From the NCBI GenBank assembly GCA_019636475.1, contig JAHBXN010000001.1, positions 434,001 through 498,000 of the forward strand: a stretch of 64,000 nt of DNA. The letters are read 5' to 3'. The position numbers and the translations under genes were made by a program. The notes beneath the pieces are model-generated. The model ran no database searches, was not told where the DNA came from, and saw only the letters and a list, made by a program, of their open reading frames with translations. The DNA comes from Phycisphaerae bacterium. GTDB taxonomy: Bacteria; Planctomycetota; Phycisphaerae; UBA1845; UTPLA1. This document shows positions 1-8,973 of the stretch, one piece after another (positions within the stretch are counted from its first letter, which is position 1; each line of letters opens with the position of its first letter).

Positions 1-503
1 AACGCGGTCTCCTGATTCATCGTTCCGTCAAGATACGGATCAAACGCATCCGCCTTCATTCGCTGCCACGTCGGAGCCATCACCAGCATCGTCATGATGA
101 TCGACAATCCGGTCAGCACCTGTCCCGGCGGCAACTGCTGAGTGCCGATCGCCTGTCGCAGCAAAGCGAGCACCACCATGATACGGGTGAAGCTCGTCAT
201 CATGATCAGAATCGACGGAGCCAGAGACAGCACCGTCAGCAGAACAAGAATCTTGATCGAGGCGCTGACGCCCTTCGCATCGGTCGCCGTCGGAAAGAAC
301 TGGCTCACATCCGGAATTCCGAGCGGATTGGGCGAACCAGATGCAGCCTCGGCGTCCGACTCGTCGACGATTGCACTCGATACGCCGTTGGCAGAGAGTT
401 GTGCGCGGACCGGTACGGGCGCACTCAGGAGCACGACGCCCGATGCGAAAGCCACCGAGAGGATAAATCGCGATCGCCGCAGTGGACGACGCAGGCACGA
501 CAT
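1..503 (-). CDS. fliP: Flagellar export gate protein FliP (3' end cut by window)
   Basis: FliP is an inner-membrane subunit of the flagellar type III export gate, working with FliQ and FliR. The reading frame starts at ATG 501-503 and stays open to base 1, giving 167 residues of a family that is usually about 250 long. An N-terminal signal-peptide-like stretch ends near an alanine-rich VRAQL site. It is followed by the conserved FliP segments SLAPSILIMMTSFTRI, LLRQAIGTQQLPPGQ and VMAPTW. An AAAGGAG ribosome site sits 6 bases before this ATG and decides the start. The gene is 38 bases after fliO and is the last flagellar gene visible; fliQ, fliR, flhB and flhA would be expected beyond the window edge. 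Confidence 0.95.
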   Translation of the reverse strand, partial: MSCLRRPLRRSRFILSVAFASGVVLLSAPVPVRAQLSANGVSSAIVDESDAEAASGSPNPLGIPDVSQFFPTATDAKGVSASIKILVLLTVLSLAPSILIMMTSFTRIMVVLALLRQAIGTQQLPPGQVLTGLSIIMTMLVMAPTWQRMKADAFDPYLDGTMNQETA

Positions 504-541
504 CGCGCAACTCCTTTGCGCCCCATGTGTGAATCGGGCCG

Positions 542-1270
542 CTACCGCGACGCCGAGTGCTGCGCCGGCTCCGCCGACGCCGTGATTCCGTTTGACAGAC
601 TGCGAACGCGCTCGAGCAGTTGTTTCACTTTCGCCCGCGACCGTGCCAGTTCACCGGACCGAACGATGGAATCGGCCTCCATCGTTGCCGATTCGGTGCC
701 ATCTCCGAAACCCGTCGCTTCGGCCCCCGAAACGGAGTTCGCATCCTCATCCGAAGCCCGCGTGAAGATCGCCGAGAATGATTGAGGGTTGCCGCTCTCC
801 GCAGCCGCGATGATCGCGGACGACTCCTGCAAATCGACCACTTCGCTCAACGCCGTGAAGCGTTCCGGCGTCACGCCCACAAGAACGACGCGCCGCCCAA
901 ACCGCACGACGCAGAAACTCTGCTTCGCGGAAAGCGATTGCCTCGCGATGATTCGCAGTACACCCGAACCCGTGTTACGCAGCGACTGCGGCATCCAGCG
1001 CTTCGCCACCCACGCAAGACCGCCGACGACAACCAACACAACGCACAGCGGCCCGAAGTAGCTGATCAGGCCGGCACCGCCGCTCAATCCGCCCTGAGAG
1101 CCGTAAGCGCGCTCGCTATTCCGCTCAATCACCCCCGGCGCACGCTCGCCGGACACGGGCGGCGCGTCGGCCCTCGCCGGCAGGCAGACAGCTGCAAGGA
1201 TTGCGAAGGCAATCAGGAAGCGTCGGATGTCAAATTCATGGCACAAGGTTATCCGTCCGAACCGGCCCAT
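542..1270 (-). CDS. fliO: Flagellar protein FliO
   Basis: FliO helps assemble the FliP-FliQ-FliR export gate. The protein of 242 residues has a signal-like first segment, then a single membrane helix (ISYFGPLCVVLVVVGGLAWV) followed by the short FliO beta domain with the pattern VLRIIARQSLSAKQSFCVVRFGRRVVLVGV. The C-terminal half is low-complexity with a short charged helix. The start at ATG 1268-1270 was chosen because it lies 13 bases after the fliN stop with a GGAG upstream; longer frames would overlap fliN. FliO is poorly conserved, so the call rests on the membrane-plus-beta pattern and on the fliN-fliO-fliP order. Confidence 0.88.
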   Translation of the reverse strand: MGRFGRITLCHEFDIRRFLIAFAILAAVCLPARADAPPVSGERAPGVIERNSERAYGSQGGLSGGAGLISYFGPLCVVLVVVGGLAWVAKRWMPQSLRNTGSGVLRIIARQSLSAKQSFCVVRFGRRVVLVGVTPERFTALSEVVDLQESSAIIAAAESGNPQSFSAIFTRASDEDANSVSGAEATGFGDGTESATMEADSIVRSGELARSRAKVKQLLERVRSLSNGITASAEPAQHSASR

Positions 1271-1283
1271 CTTGCCCGCTCCG

Positions 1284-2012
1284 TCATGAGGCCGCTTCAA
1301 GGGCTTCGCCGGCGCCCGGCAGGATCTCGCTGATTCGAACACAGAAATTGTCATTCAGCACGAGTACCTCGCCCCGAGCGACCAGTCGATCGTTCACAAG
1401 CACGTCAACCGGATCGCCCGCGAGCTTGTCCAGCTCGACGACAGCGCCCTCACCGAGCTTCAGCACGTCCTCGATATACATGTCTGCCCGGCCCAGTTCG
1501 ATCTTCACGTCGAGGCGAACATCGCCGATCAGCGAAATGCCTTTCTCGTCGGTTTCGCTCAAGCCGCCGCCAAAGTCCGGAAGATCGAGTGCCATTGCGC
1601 CGGCGGTCACCGCCGCCGATCCCGCACCGGATGAAGACGACGACGCATTCATCCGGGCTGCGGCACGCTCCTCCGCGATCGCCGCTTCCATCATGGCCGC
1701 CGCTTCGTCGAACGGCCGACCAGAGGAATCCAGCTTGACCGTTCCATCCGGGTTCGTACCGACGGCCATCGGCGATGGGGAGGAAGATGCGCCGGAACCG
1801 TCATCCTCCTGCGACGCGGCCAGTGCCGCATCAATCTCACTCTGGGAAAACATCGGTATCGAATCGGAGGTCGAACCCCCTTCGTCCGATCCCGAAGAAG
1901 AGGCCGGACTCGTCGACGCATCGCCGCCGGCCGCTGCCAGCGCCGCGTCGATATCCGCCTGGGACAAGCCATCTACGTTGTCAGGATTCTCAGCGGCCAT
2001 CGTCGTCACCAT
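1284..2012 (-). CDS. fliN: Flagellar switch protein FliN with tandem FliM/FliY-type N-terminal motifs
   Basis: FliN forms the lower C-ring of the flagellar motor. The C-terminal 85 residues are a clear SpoA/FliN domain ([41 protein letters not shown]). Unlike ordinary FliN, which is about 100-140 residues, this 242-residue protein has a long acidic, Ser/Ala-rich N-terminus with two near-identical motifs, [12 protein letters not shown] and [12 protein letters not shown]. These match the EIDALL motif by which FliM and Bacillus FliY bind CheY-phosphate. No CheC-like middle domain as in FliY is visible. FliM is absent from its normal place upstream, so this protein may take over the CheY contact; that is inference. 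An alternative start is ATG at 2000. Confidence 0.92.
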   Translation of the reverse strand: MVTTMAAENPDNVDGLSQADIDAALAAAGGDASTSPASSSGSDEGGSTSDSIPMFSQSEIDAALAASQEDDGSGASSSPSPMAVGTNPDGTVKLDSSGRPFDEAAAMMEAAIAEERAAARMNASSSSSGAGSAAVTAGAMALDLPDFGGGLSETDEKGISLIGDVRLDVKIELGRADMYIEDVLKLGEGAVVELDKLAGDPVDVLVNDRLVARGEVLVLNDNFCVRISEILPGAGEALEAAS

Positions 2013-2103
2013 CCATGGTCAGTGGCCCGGCCGCGCTCCACGCGGCCCTCATCTGCCGGTCTGGAATCAGCACGGCGGTCCCCGTTCTTGCCGACGATCG
2101 CTG

Positions 2104-2655
2104 CTAATAGCCCAGCGGCATCGGCGTGAACTCCGGAATCAGCACCTCTTCAATAATTTTGTCGTCCGCCAGCAGATTGCTCAGCTCAATTCGAATCTTA
2201 CGTTTCAGCGTCTCAAGGCCCGGCTCCGTCAGGTGCTTGCCCTCGGCGCTGCGAATAATGCGACTGATCGCGTCGGTAACCGTGGCTTTGCGGTTCTTCA
2301 GAAAATCCTCCGAGATCATGCCCTCTTTGTCTCTCGGAACTTTGATATCGATGCCCACCGCATACAGCATCGGCCGCACGCCATTCGCGTTCTGGACGCG
2401 AACCTTGGCGACTTCAATTTCCTTGCTGTCGCCAAAAGGCTGTGTCGTCACCTGGAGTTGCGGCATGCCGACGGTCGGATCAGGCTGCGAGCCGAAAAAC
2501 TTCATCGCTGCAAAGATCCCGATACCCTCCAATACCATCAGGCCGCCCACCAGCCCCAGAGTCGCTACCGGCAACTTCTTCTTGCCGGTGGCAGTGGCTT
2601 CGGCCGCCGCCTGCTCAGCGGTCGGTTTATCTGTCGCCTTCGCGGCATCGGCCAT
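2104..2655 (-). CDS. fliL: Flagellar basal body-associated protein FliL
   Basis: FliL is a single-pass inner-membrane protein that surrounds or supports the stator units. The protein has 183 residues: a charged Ala/Lys-rich cytoplasmic N-terminus, one membrane helix near residues 30-52 (TLGLVGGLMVLEGIGIFAAM) and a periplasmic domain ending in the typical FliL pattern LKRKIRIELSNLL, IEEVLIPEF. The start ATG is 2653-2655. A 258-base gap separates it from flbD, and that gap contains a sigma-28-like promoter, so fliL may start a separate late transcription unit (fliL-fliN-fliO-fliP). Bacillus-type operons place fliM directly after fliL; here only 91 bases follow before fliN. Confidence 0.93.
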   Translation of the reverse strand: MADAAKATDKPTAEQAAAEATATGKKKLPVATLGLVGGLMVLEGIGIFAAMKFFGSQPDPTVGMPQLQVTTQPFGDSKEIEVAKVRVQNANGVRPMLYAVGIDIKVPRDKEGMISEDFLKNRKATVTDAISRIIRSAEGKHLTEPGLETLKRKIRIELSNLLADDKIIEEVLIPEFTPMPLGY

Positions 2656-2711
2656 GGTCAGGGCACCCCTTGCGAAACCGGCAGACTCCTCCGGTCATCG
2701 CGTATCCATAC

Positions 2712-2739
2712 TTATCGGTCGATTCCGGCGCATACTTCA
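2712..2739 (-). promoter_or_regulatory. Candidate sigma-28 (FliA) promoter for fliL
   Basis: On the minus strand the site reads TGAAGTAT, a 12-base spacer, then ACCGATAA. The enterobacterial sigma-28 consensus is TAAAGTTT-N11-GCCGATAA, so the -10 matches 7 of 8, the -35 matches 6 of 8, and the spacer is one base long. It sits in the only sizeable gap inside the cluster, and transcription would begin about 50 bases before the fliL start. No FliA gene is in the window. Confidence 0.45.
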
Positions 2740-2913
2740 CCGGATCAACTGCGAATCTTGCGCAACCTGGGCCTCTAAACGCGGAATCGGCCGGTACCTT
2801 CGCGCAAAATTTGCCGGACCGGACCGCGGAACATTGCTGAAAATGCGAAAACCCACGGCGCATCGGCCGCGGGCTTCGCTCAAATGGTTCCATGAAACAC
2901 AACAAAATGAGGA

Positions 2914-3105
2914 TCAAGCGGCGAAGACTCGGACGCTCCTTCCGTACTCAATCGCGCGCCGAACCACCTCCTGAAGCGACTCTTTCACGATGATCCGTTC
3001 CCCCGTGATCAGGGTAATCATTGTGTCCGGAGTCGACTCCAGGTACTTGATCAACTCCGCATTCAAGACGATGGCCTGACCACCAAGCTTCGTAACCGCG
3101 ATCAT
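2914..3105 (-). CDS. flbD: Flagellar FlbD family protein (SwrD-like)
   Basis: A 63-residue protein with the whole FlbD-family signature: MIAVTKLGGQAIVLNAELI at the start, then TPDTMITLITGERIIVKES and VVRRAIEY. The family is small, cytoplasmic and nearly always sits between flgE and motA or fliL. The Bacillus homologue SwrD increases motor power; the biochemical role is not settled. Here it lies 37 bases after the flgE stop, so it is probably cotranscribed with the hook genes. No motA or motB follows, unlike many other clusters. Confidence 0.93.
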   Translation of the reverse strand: MIAVTKLGGQAIVLNAELIKYLESTPDTMITLITGERIIVKESLQEVVRRAIEYGRSVRVFAA

Positions 3106-3142
3106 TTCAAGACTCCAGCACCGATCCTGAACGGCCTCGAGG

Positions 3143-4852
3143 TTACCGTCGAGCCACCAGCAGCAGTTCCTGCAAGAGGGTATCCGATGTCGAAATGACC
3201 CGGCTCGCGGCCGAAAAGGCCGTCGAAGACGTGATTAGATTGATGAACTCCCGCGAAAGGTCAACGTTGCTCAACTCAAGCGTGCCTGCGGAAATCTTGC
3301 CGGCTCCAAGCGTGAGTGGCGGGGTGATTCTTGCATCGCCGCTGTTCGGCCCGACGAAATAAACGTTGTTGGATCGCGCCAGCAGACCCTCCTGGTTCGC
3401 GAACGTGCCGACGGCGATCTGACCCAGCGTCTGATTCAGGCCGTTGCTGAAAGTGCCGGTGATAACGCCGTCCTCGCCGATGCTGTAATCGATCAGCGTT
3501 CCGGTCGAAAAACCGTTCTGAAAGCTCATCACGATCGTGGACTGGCCGGTGACGGACAGGCCGCTCATTCGTGAGAAATCGATCTGAATTGCGAGCGGGT
3601 CGTTCGCGCCCGTGCCGACGCGATTAATAAGGAATCCGGGCTGAGGCGCCGCGATGTACTGACCGTTGCCGTCGAAAGTGATCGTCCCCGTTCCCACGAC
3701 GAAGTCCACGTCAGAATCGTCGGCTGAAGAGGCATAGTATCGCCAGGTTGCGCTGCCCGTGTCGCGCGCTTCGAGCACCATCGTCAGATCGACCGTCAAC
3801 GGCGCCCCCAGACTGTCATACACGACAAATGTCGTATGCGAACTCTCACCATTGGCCGCCTGAGTTTCCGTGAATGTGAACGGCACCTGCGTACCGCCGT
3901 TGCTGATCAGATCCCCGGCCTGGATCGACAGCGCATTCTGGGTTCCGGCATTGCCGCGAATCTCCAATCTGCCATCGGCCGTCACGCCGGTTCCCGGATT
4001 GCCCGCCACGCCCACGCTTGTGTCAATACCGATCACCTCATCGGTCCATGCGAGGAAGTCCGCAATGGTGGTGCCGGTTGTCCCCACAATGAACTGAGCG
4101 GAAGGGACATCACGTCCTCCGCGCGAAACACCATCAATCGTGATGACGTCCCCGTTCGCAAAAAGCGCGCCGCCCGGACCGGGAGACGTGCGAATGTTGG
4201 TCAACGCGGTTCCTGGGCCAGTCACGTTGTTCAACTGCACGCCGGTCGTGGCGTTGTACAGAATCTGTGACTGAAGAATCGATCCCTGCGTCGCAACAAT
4301 CTTGGTCGCGCTGGAATTGAGCACGCCGTCCATCTGAATTTCGTTTGTCGCCTTTGCCGTGGTCAACACACCGATCGGGATACTCACGTCGACCACCGAT
4401 CCCGGAATCAGCTCAAAGTTCGAGTTCACTGCATAGCCTTGAACAAAGAACCCATCCGCCGACAGCAACCGGTTGTCCGCACTCAGGCTGAACGCACCGT
4501 CACGGGTGAATACCCGTTCGTTCTCCGGCGTTCGCAGAACGAAGAAGCCGTCACCTTCGATTGCCAGATCGCTCGGCACTCCCGTCGTCTCAACGGAGCC
4601 CGGCGTGAACGATCGCTGAATCGCACCAATTGCCGCACCCAGTCCGATCTGAACCGGATTGGTCCCGCCCTGCAGCGCGCTCGGTTTCGTGCCGGCCGCA
4701 AGCGTTCGCGAAAACTGCGATTGGAACAGTGTCCGCGAGCCTTTGAAGCCCGTCGTATTTATGTTGGCGATGTTGTCGCCGATGATGTCGAGTCGGAACT
4801 GACTCGCATTCATCCCCGAAAGGCCGGTGTAAAGAGATGATGTCAGACCCAT
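3143..4852 (-). CDS. flgE: Flagellar hook protein FlgE
   Basis: FlgE polymerises into the hook outside the outer membrane. The 569-residue product has the rod/hook N-terminal signature (SSLYTGLSGMNASQFRLDII, then DNIANINTTGFKGSR). The middle domain is large and Gly/Thr-rich, and the C-terminus is the typical NVDLSREFINLITSSTAFSA helix. The start at ATG 4850-4852 was chosen because a GGAG lies about 10 bases upstream and the protein then begins with MGLTSSLYTG, standard for the family; a 16-residue longer frame lacks support. The protein is longer than the roughly 400 residues of E. coli FlgE, the excess being in the exposed middle domain. It lies 125 bases after flgD. Confidence 0.96.
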   Translation of the reverse strand: MGLTSSLYTGLSGMNASQFRLDIIGDNIANINTTGFKGSRTLFQSQFSRTLAAGTKPSALQGGTNPVQIGLGAAIGAIQRSFTPGSVETTGVPSDLAIEGDGFFVLRTPENERVFTRDGAFSLSADNRLLSADGFFVQGYAVNSNFELIPGSVVDVSIPIGVLTTAKATNEIQMDGVLNSSATKIVATQGSILQSQILYNATTGVQLNNVTGPGTALTNIRTSPGPGGALFANGDVITIDGVSRGGRDVPSAQFIVGTTGTTIADFLAWTDEVIGIDTSVGVAGNPGTGVTADGRLEIRGNAGTQNALSIQAGDLISNGGTQVPFTFTETQAANGESSHTTFVVYDSLGAPLTVDLTMVLEARDTGSATWRYYASSADDSDVDFVVGTGTITFDGNGQYIAAPQPGFLINRVGTGANDPLAIQIDFSRMSGLSVTGQSTIVMSFQNGFSTGTLIDYSIGEDGVITGTFSNGLNQTLGQIAVGTFANQEGLLARSNNVYFVGPNSGDARITPPLTLGAGKISAGTLELSNVDLSREFINLITSSTAFSAASRVISTSDTLLQELLLVARR

Positions 4853-4977
4853 ACTTGCTTCACTCCAGTTTCTGTGGCGAGAGTTTTCTGACTCGATCAA
4901 CGACTCGGCGAATAATCAAACTGTTTTCGACAAACCCGGACGCGGCGCATACCGCTGAGCGGACAATCCCGTCTCGT

Positions 4978-5697
4978 TTATACGGCGACGCGCACGCCCA
5001 GGCCCTGCGAGAATAGTGAATCCAGCAGCCCGGCGACCGTGTCCATCTGCTGGGGCCCGTTGACATGCCTTGCGTCCGCAGCAGTGTGCATGCCGGCCTT
5101 AATACGCGCGGCATCGTCATTCGCCGCATCTGAATCGTCGGGATTTCCGTCGTTGTCGATGGGTGTCCCAGCATCATCGCTGCCGCCGGCGCCGTCATCC
5201 GGCACAACAATCTTCACCTTTTCCACCGTGTCCGCGACGATTGACGTACCATTGTGCAACTTCAGGACGGCCCTGCCCGCCGACGTGTAATCCACGCCGA
5301 TGACGATCCCTTCGACCTTCGTCGGCTTTCCGTCACTGCCGATCACCGGATCGCCGGAATCGCCGACGCCCGGTCCTTGCACATACAGGCCGATCAAGCT
5401 CGCCGGATCGTTGAACTTCTGGGAGGTCAGCCCCTGCAGAATCTTGGTCTGCTGCTGAAGCGCCTTCATTTGTGCCTCGAGCGTGTCACCCAGCCGGGTC
5501 GATTGCTCGATCTGCCGAATGTTCGACATCTGCGAAAGCAGTTGCTGGTTGTCCTGCGGTTTGAGCGGATCCTGCTGCTGGAGCTGCGCGATCATCATCG
5601 CAAAGAAATCCTCGGTCTTCATGTCGCCGAAACCGACCGTCGTCGGCTTTGACGAACCGCCCGCGACCGCGACATTTGATGTGGATCCGATTTCCAT
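4978..5697 (-). CDS. flgD: Flagellar hook assembly scaffold FlgD
   Basis: FlgD caps the growing hook and is later replaced by FlgK. The protein of 239 residues carries the conserved FlgD N-terminal block: MKTEDFFAMMIAQLQQQDPL, then QLLSQMSNIRQIEQSTRL. Next come the Ig/tudor-like region (ASLIGLYVQGPG, VIGVDYTSAGRAVLKL) and an acidic DDG/NDG-rich stretch. Start ATG 5695-5697 has an AAGGGTG upstream and gives MEIGSTSN. A GTG at 5775 would extend it by 26 residues and abut the fliK stop, so the longer form cannot be excluded. Confidence 0.93.
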   Translation of the reverse strand: MEIGSTSNVAVAGGSSKPTTVGFGDMKTEDFFAMMIAQLQQQDPLKPQDNQQLLSQMSNIRQIEQSTRLGDTLEAQMKALQQQTKILQGLTSQKFNDPASLIGLYVQGPGVGDSGDPVIGSDGKPTKVEGIVIGVDYTSAGRAVLKLHNGTSIVADTVEKVKIVVPDDGAGGSDDAGTPIDNDGNPDDSDAANDDAARIKAGMHTAADARHVNGPQQMDTVAGLLDSLFSQGLGVRVAV

Positions 5698-5778
5698 GTT
5701 CGCACCCTTCTGCTTCAACAGCGAATTCACATGCCTCGGCATCGGCACATTGCCGCCATCGGCATCATGCCGCACGCT

Positions 5779-7668
5779 CTAAGCCACAAGATCAACCGAT
5801 CCATCTCGAATCGGGCGCCGATTCACTCCTCGCACGACGCCGACGTTCGATGACATCGGTCCGGCCGATTCGTCAGCCTGCCACCCGGCATCCCACGCCG
5901 AATTGTGATCCCCTTCGCCCTCACGTGAGCGGAAAAACGCACCGCCACGGCCATCCTGAGCGCCGTCCCACGTCTCGCTCTCGCGACCGGATCGCTGCCA
6001 GTCGCCGGACGACCTTTGCTGCGACTCGCCATGATTTCGTGCGTCACCGGTCTCTGGAGCGCGAGTCACGACTTCCGACCGCTCTATTCGAATGCCGTGC
6101 GCCGACAAGGCGTCGCGAAGCTCGCTCAGTCGTGATTCGACCAACCGCGAAACCGACGCATCTTCGGTCTGAACCTGAAGCGTCATGGCCTGCTGGTCCA
6201 TTCGCAGTCGCACGGTCACCTGCCCAAGCTCGGGCGGATCAAGCCGCATCGTTGCCTGATAGCGTCCGGCGCCGCCCGAAGTGCTCAGCGTGCGCGACAA
6301 AGCCTCAATAGGATCGCTCTGCACATCGCTCGTACTCAACAATTCAGCGACGCGATGTCCGGCGCCCGACGGGCCGGAGCTTCTCACGGCATCCATGCCG
6401 ACGTTCGCCGGAATCGCGGCCTCGCGATCCGCAATCACCCCGGCAGCCGAGGTATGCGTGCCCACAGAGCCGGGTGTCGTCACCGTTTCACTGGTCGCAT
6501 GGTCGCGTCCGATCTCGCCGCCACCTTCAAGCAACAGCTTCGCCACCGAAGCAGCCGCGCCATCGCCACGACCGGACAGCACGCGAATGCCGTGTCGAAT
6601 CTCCGTCGCCGAAGCGGTCACTTTCGCTGTATTTGCTCCGCTGGTGCGTGTCATGGGCGTCGATATCCCGTTGCCGAGCTTCGATTCATTTCCGGACTCC
6701 GCATCGGAATCCTGCACACTCGACCCCTCACGACGACCGTCAATCCATCGGCGAACTTTTTCTTCGAACACACTTTCAGCGCCGCGCGCCCTATCGGACG
6801 GCCGCTCCTGCGCATCCAGGTGCAAAACTCGGCGCTTGTCGCCAGCCGCCTCACGCGATCTCAGGCCTTCCTCGCCTTCGACCACTGGAGCGTCCGCGCG
6901 TCCACGCTGCGTAGCAGCCGGACTACGCGCGGTCTCGGCTGCCGCGCGGTCAGCTTCATCCGTCACCACACGTTGTGAATCCGCTGATTTGCCGCTGATT
7001 CGGATGCGATCGGCGGGACTTGATTCCGGACTCGGTGAAGCGGTCTGTACCTCCGCCTCAGCCGGCTCGACCGGGCTTACGCCCTGAGCTGCCCCCCCCT
7101 CCGCGGCCCCGCGCGACGAGACCCGCTCATCCAATTTCACGCCAATCGATGTTCGTATTGAATCTTCGGTAGCCACTCGGCCATTGATCGGCCCGGCTCT
7201 TTCGGAATCGCCCTCTGTTTTCGTCTCACCCTCCGCTTCGCCGGGCGAGGCGGATGACACGTTTCGCACGATTTCTGACGAAGTGCCATCGAAGGGCGTC
7301 GAATCGTCGGATCTGGAATTCTGGATGACGAGTTGCGAACCCGCGGCCTGCGGATCGGCTGCAACCACTGTGTCAGGTACAATGCTGGAGACTTCAACCG
7401 AAACCGGGCTATCCGATTCAGTCGACTCCGATCCAATCGGTCGATTGTCTTTCAATGAATCGCGTGACTTGTTCGAGCGCCCGGACGATCGCACATTATC
7501 AGCGCCCGACGGCGTGCCCGTTCGATAGGTCTGCTCGCGGCGCGATGCCGCATCAGCCAATGCGGATTTGAAATCGCCGGATCCACCGGCGCGACCGGAC
7601 TTTGCAACGGCGGGTGCCGGTCCCGGGGCCACCCGAAAAACTCCGATCGGCAGAGAACGCGGTCCCAT
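5779..7668 (-). CDS. fliK: Flagellar hook-length control protein FliK
   Basis: FliK measures hook length and switches export specificity through FlhB. The product has 629 residues. About 450 residues of low-complexity, Ser/Asp/Arg-rich sequence form the ruler part. This is followed by the conserved C-terminal hook domain with the family hallmark LDPPELGQVTVRLRM and the downstream VQTEDASVSRLVESRLSELRD helix. The tail is again low-complexity. The gene begins 22 bases after the motE-like gene and ends just before flgD, as in Bacillus. The domain call is secure; the long N-terminal region evolves fast and shows no other recognisable domain. Confidence 0.92.
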   Translation of the reverse strand: MGPRSLPIGVFRVAPGPAPAVAKSGRAGGSGDFKSALADAASRREQTYRTGTPSGADNVRSSGRSNKSRDSLKDNRPIGSESTESDSPVSVEVSSIVPDTVVAADPQAAGSQLVIQNSRSDDSTPFDGTSSEIVRNVSSASPGEAEGETKTEGDSERAGPINGRVATEDSIRTSIGVKLDERVSSRGAAEGGAAQGVSPVEPAEAEVQTASPSPESSPADRIRISGKSADSQRVVTDEADRAAAETARSPAATQRGRADAPVVEGEEGLRSREAAGDKRRVLHLDAQERPSDRARGAESVFEEKVRRWIDGRREGSSVQDSDAESGNESKLGNGISTPMTRTSGANTAKVTASATEIRHGIRVLSGRGDGAAASVAKLLLEGGGEIGRDHATSETVTTPGSVGTHTSAAGVIADREAAIPANVGMDAVRSSGPSGAGHRVAELLSTSDVQSDPIEALSRTLSTSGGAGRYQATMRLDPPELGQVTVRLRMDQQAMTLQVQTEDASVSRLVESRLSELRDALSAHGIRIERSEVVTRAPETGDARNHGESQQRSSGDWQRSGRESETWDGAQDGRGGAFFRSREGEGDHNSAWDAGWQADESAGPMSSNVGVVRGVNRRPIRDGSVDLVA

Positions 7669-7690
7669 TCGACAGACGCTTTCGCATCAA

Positions 7691-8359
7691 TCAGCCGTCG
7701 TCGAGGGACTCCGCCTTCGCCGTGCTGGCGTTTTGAAACTTATCCAGAATGCGTCCGATCCACTGACGCTCTTCTTCCGTTTTGCACTCCTTGACAATCC
7801 GGTTCAGCTTTCGCTGATCCATTGTCCGGAGAATGCGTGCCGCCTCGGCTTCGTCCTTTGCCATCAGCAGCGATTTCGCTGAATTCGGCGGAATGCCCGA
7901 GAGCGTCTCAAGCTCCTTCTGAACCCCGCTGTCACCGGCCTGTTGCGCCAGCGCCTCACGCTCCGCGGCAAATCGTCGCTTCTCCTCCTCCAGCGCTTCT
8001 TTCTCCCGCAGCAATGCCAGCTGCCGGGCCTCCCACAAGCGGAATCCATCCTGAATCTCGCGCTCGCGACGGGCGAATTCGATTCGCTTGCGCTCGTCGG
8101 CTTCGCGGCCTTCGCGAATCAAATCACCCGTCTGCTGAATCGTCCGGGGAGTGGATTCTGCATTGACCGGACGCGCGGAAGCCCCCGCGCTTTCGGACCT
8201 TTGTATGTTTTCTGCCGATTCCCCGCGCAGAATCGACACGGCTTCAAGCACGCGAGACCGTTCAAGCCAGCCCTTTTGCCATGCCAAAGCGGCCCCGCCA
8301 GCCAGCATGGCCAGATTGAGGATCGAGAAGACCGAGATTGCCACAAAAACCTTCTTCAT
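7691..8359 (-). CDS. MotE-family flagellar protein
   Basis: A 222-residue protein with an N-terminal membrane helix (VAISVFSILNLAMLAGGAAL). A long charged coiled coil follows at about residues 80-145, then a C-terminal MgtE-N-like helical domain (LSGIPPNSAKSLLMA, EAARILRTMD, EERQWIGRILDKF). This layout is that of MotE/YlxF proteins, which sit between fliJ and fliK in Bacillus-type operons and have been linked to stator stability. The position here is exactly that. It lies 74 bases after fliJ. No enzyme motif is seen. Confidence 0.8.
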   Translation of the reverse strand: MKKVFVAISVFSILNLAMLAGGAALAWQKGWLERSRVLEAVSILRGESAENIQRSESAGASARPVNAESTPRTIQQTGDLIREGREADERKRIEFARREREIQDGFRLWEARQLALLREKEALEEEKRRFAAEREALAQQAGDSGVQKELETLSGIPPNSAKSLLMAKDEAEAARILRTMDQRKLNRIVKECKTEEERQWIGRILDKFQNASTAKAESLDDG

Positions 8360-8433
8360 ACAGCACCCATCTCACGCCCGGGCACCGGCCCGCTCTGCGG
8401 ATCTAACGACGTGCAGTTGACGCGCTCGCATCG

Positions 8434-8925
8434 TCACGTCTGTCGCCCCACGTCACCGACCAGCCGCTCGTTGCGATCTTCCGTGCCGACTCTTCCGTGG
8501 CGCAGCACGCTGATCTCATCCAGTTCCAGTTGCTCGCGCCGATTCATCTCCATCTCGTATGCCGCCTGCCGTCGCTCTTTCAGGCGAACGAGCACCTTCA
8601 CCGCTCGAGCCGCTTCCGCCAGCCGCACACGCTCCTCCGCCAACGCCGCTCGCTGTCGCACGATCGTCGCGTCGGCCTCCAGTACGCCGCGCTGCAGCCG
8701 AAGCATCCAATGCCGACCGAACTTCAATTCATCCACATTGACCGTTTCGGCCGACAGTGCCCGCCGCGTCTCCTCTGACTGCTGGCGAATTCGGTCAAGA
8801 ATGGCCTGCCGGTGCGATTCCGTCTCCGCGATTTCCTGCAATCGCGCTGCGACAATTCGCTTCCGCTCGTCTTCGAGCTGACGGCGAATCCGAAGCAATG
8901 TTTCATATCGAAACTTGAAACGCAT
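8434..8925 (-). CDS. fliJ: Flagellar export chaperone FliJ
   Basis: FliJ is the coiled-coil central stalk of the FliH-FliI-FliJ export ATPase and escorts unloaded chaperones. The 163-residue protein is almost entirely a charged two-helix coiled coil beginning with the family start MRFKFRYETLLRIRRQLED. It ends with a short unstructured tail. It lies 48 bases after fliI, in the usual fliI-fliJ order. Identification rests on the start motif, size, coiled-coil pattern and position. Confidence 0.9.
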   Translation of the reverse strand: MRFKFRYETLLRIRRQLEDERKRIVAARLQEIAETESHRQAILDRIRQQSEETRRALSAETVNVDELKFGRHWMLRLQRGVLEADATIVRQRAALAEERVRLAEAARAVKVLVRLKERRQAAYEMEMNRREQLELDEISVLRHGRVGTEDRNERLVGDVGRQT

Positions 8926-8973
8926 CCGACGGCCTCGTCACCCGATCCAGACGCCCGCGCCTCCGCGATACCC

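Noticed and set aside
40-510. 156-residue minus-strand open frame over the fliP region
   Set aside because: It lies in another frame than the conserved FliP sequence and begins at a TTG; the true gene runs from ATG 503 off the window start.
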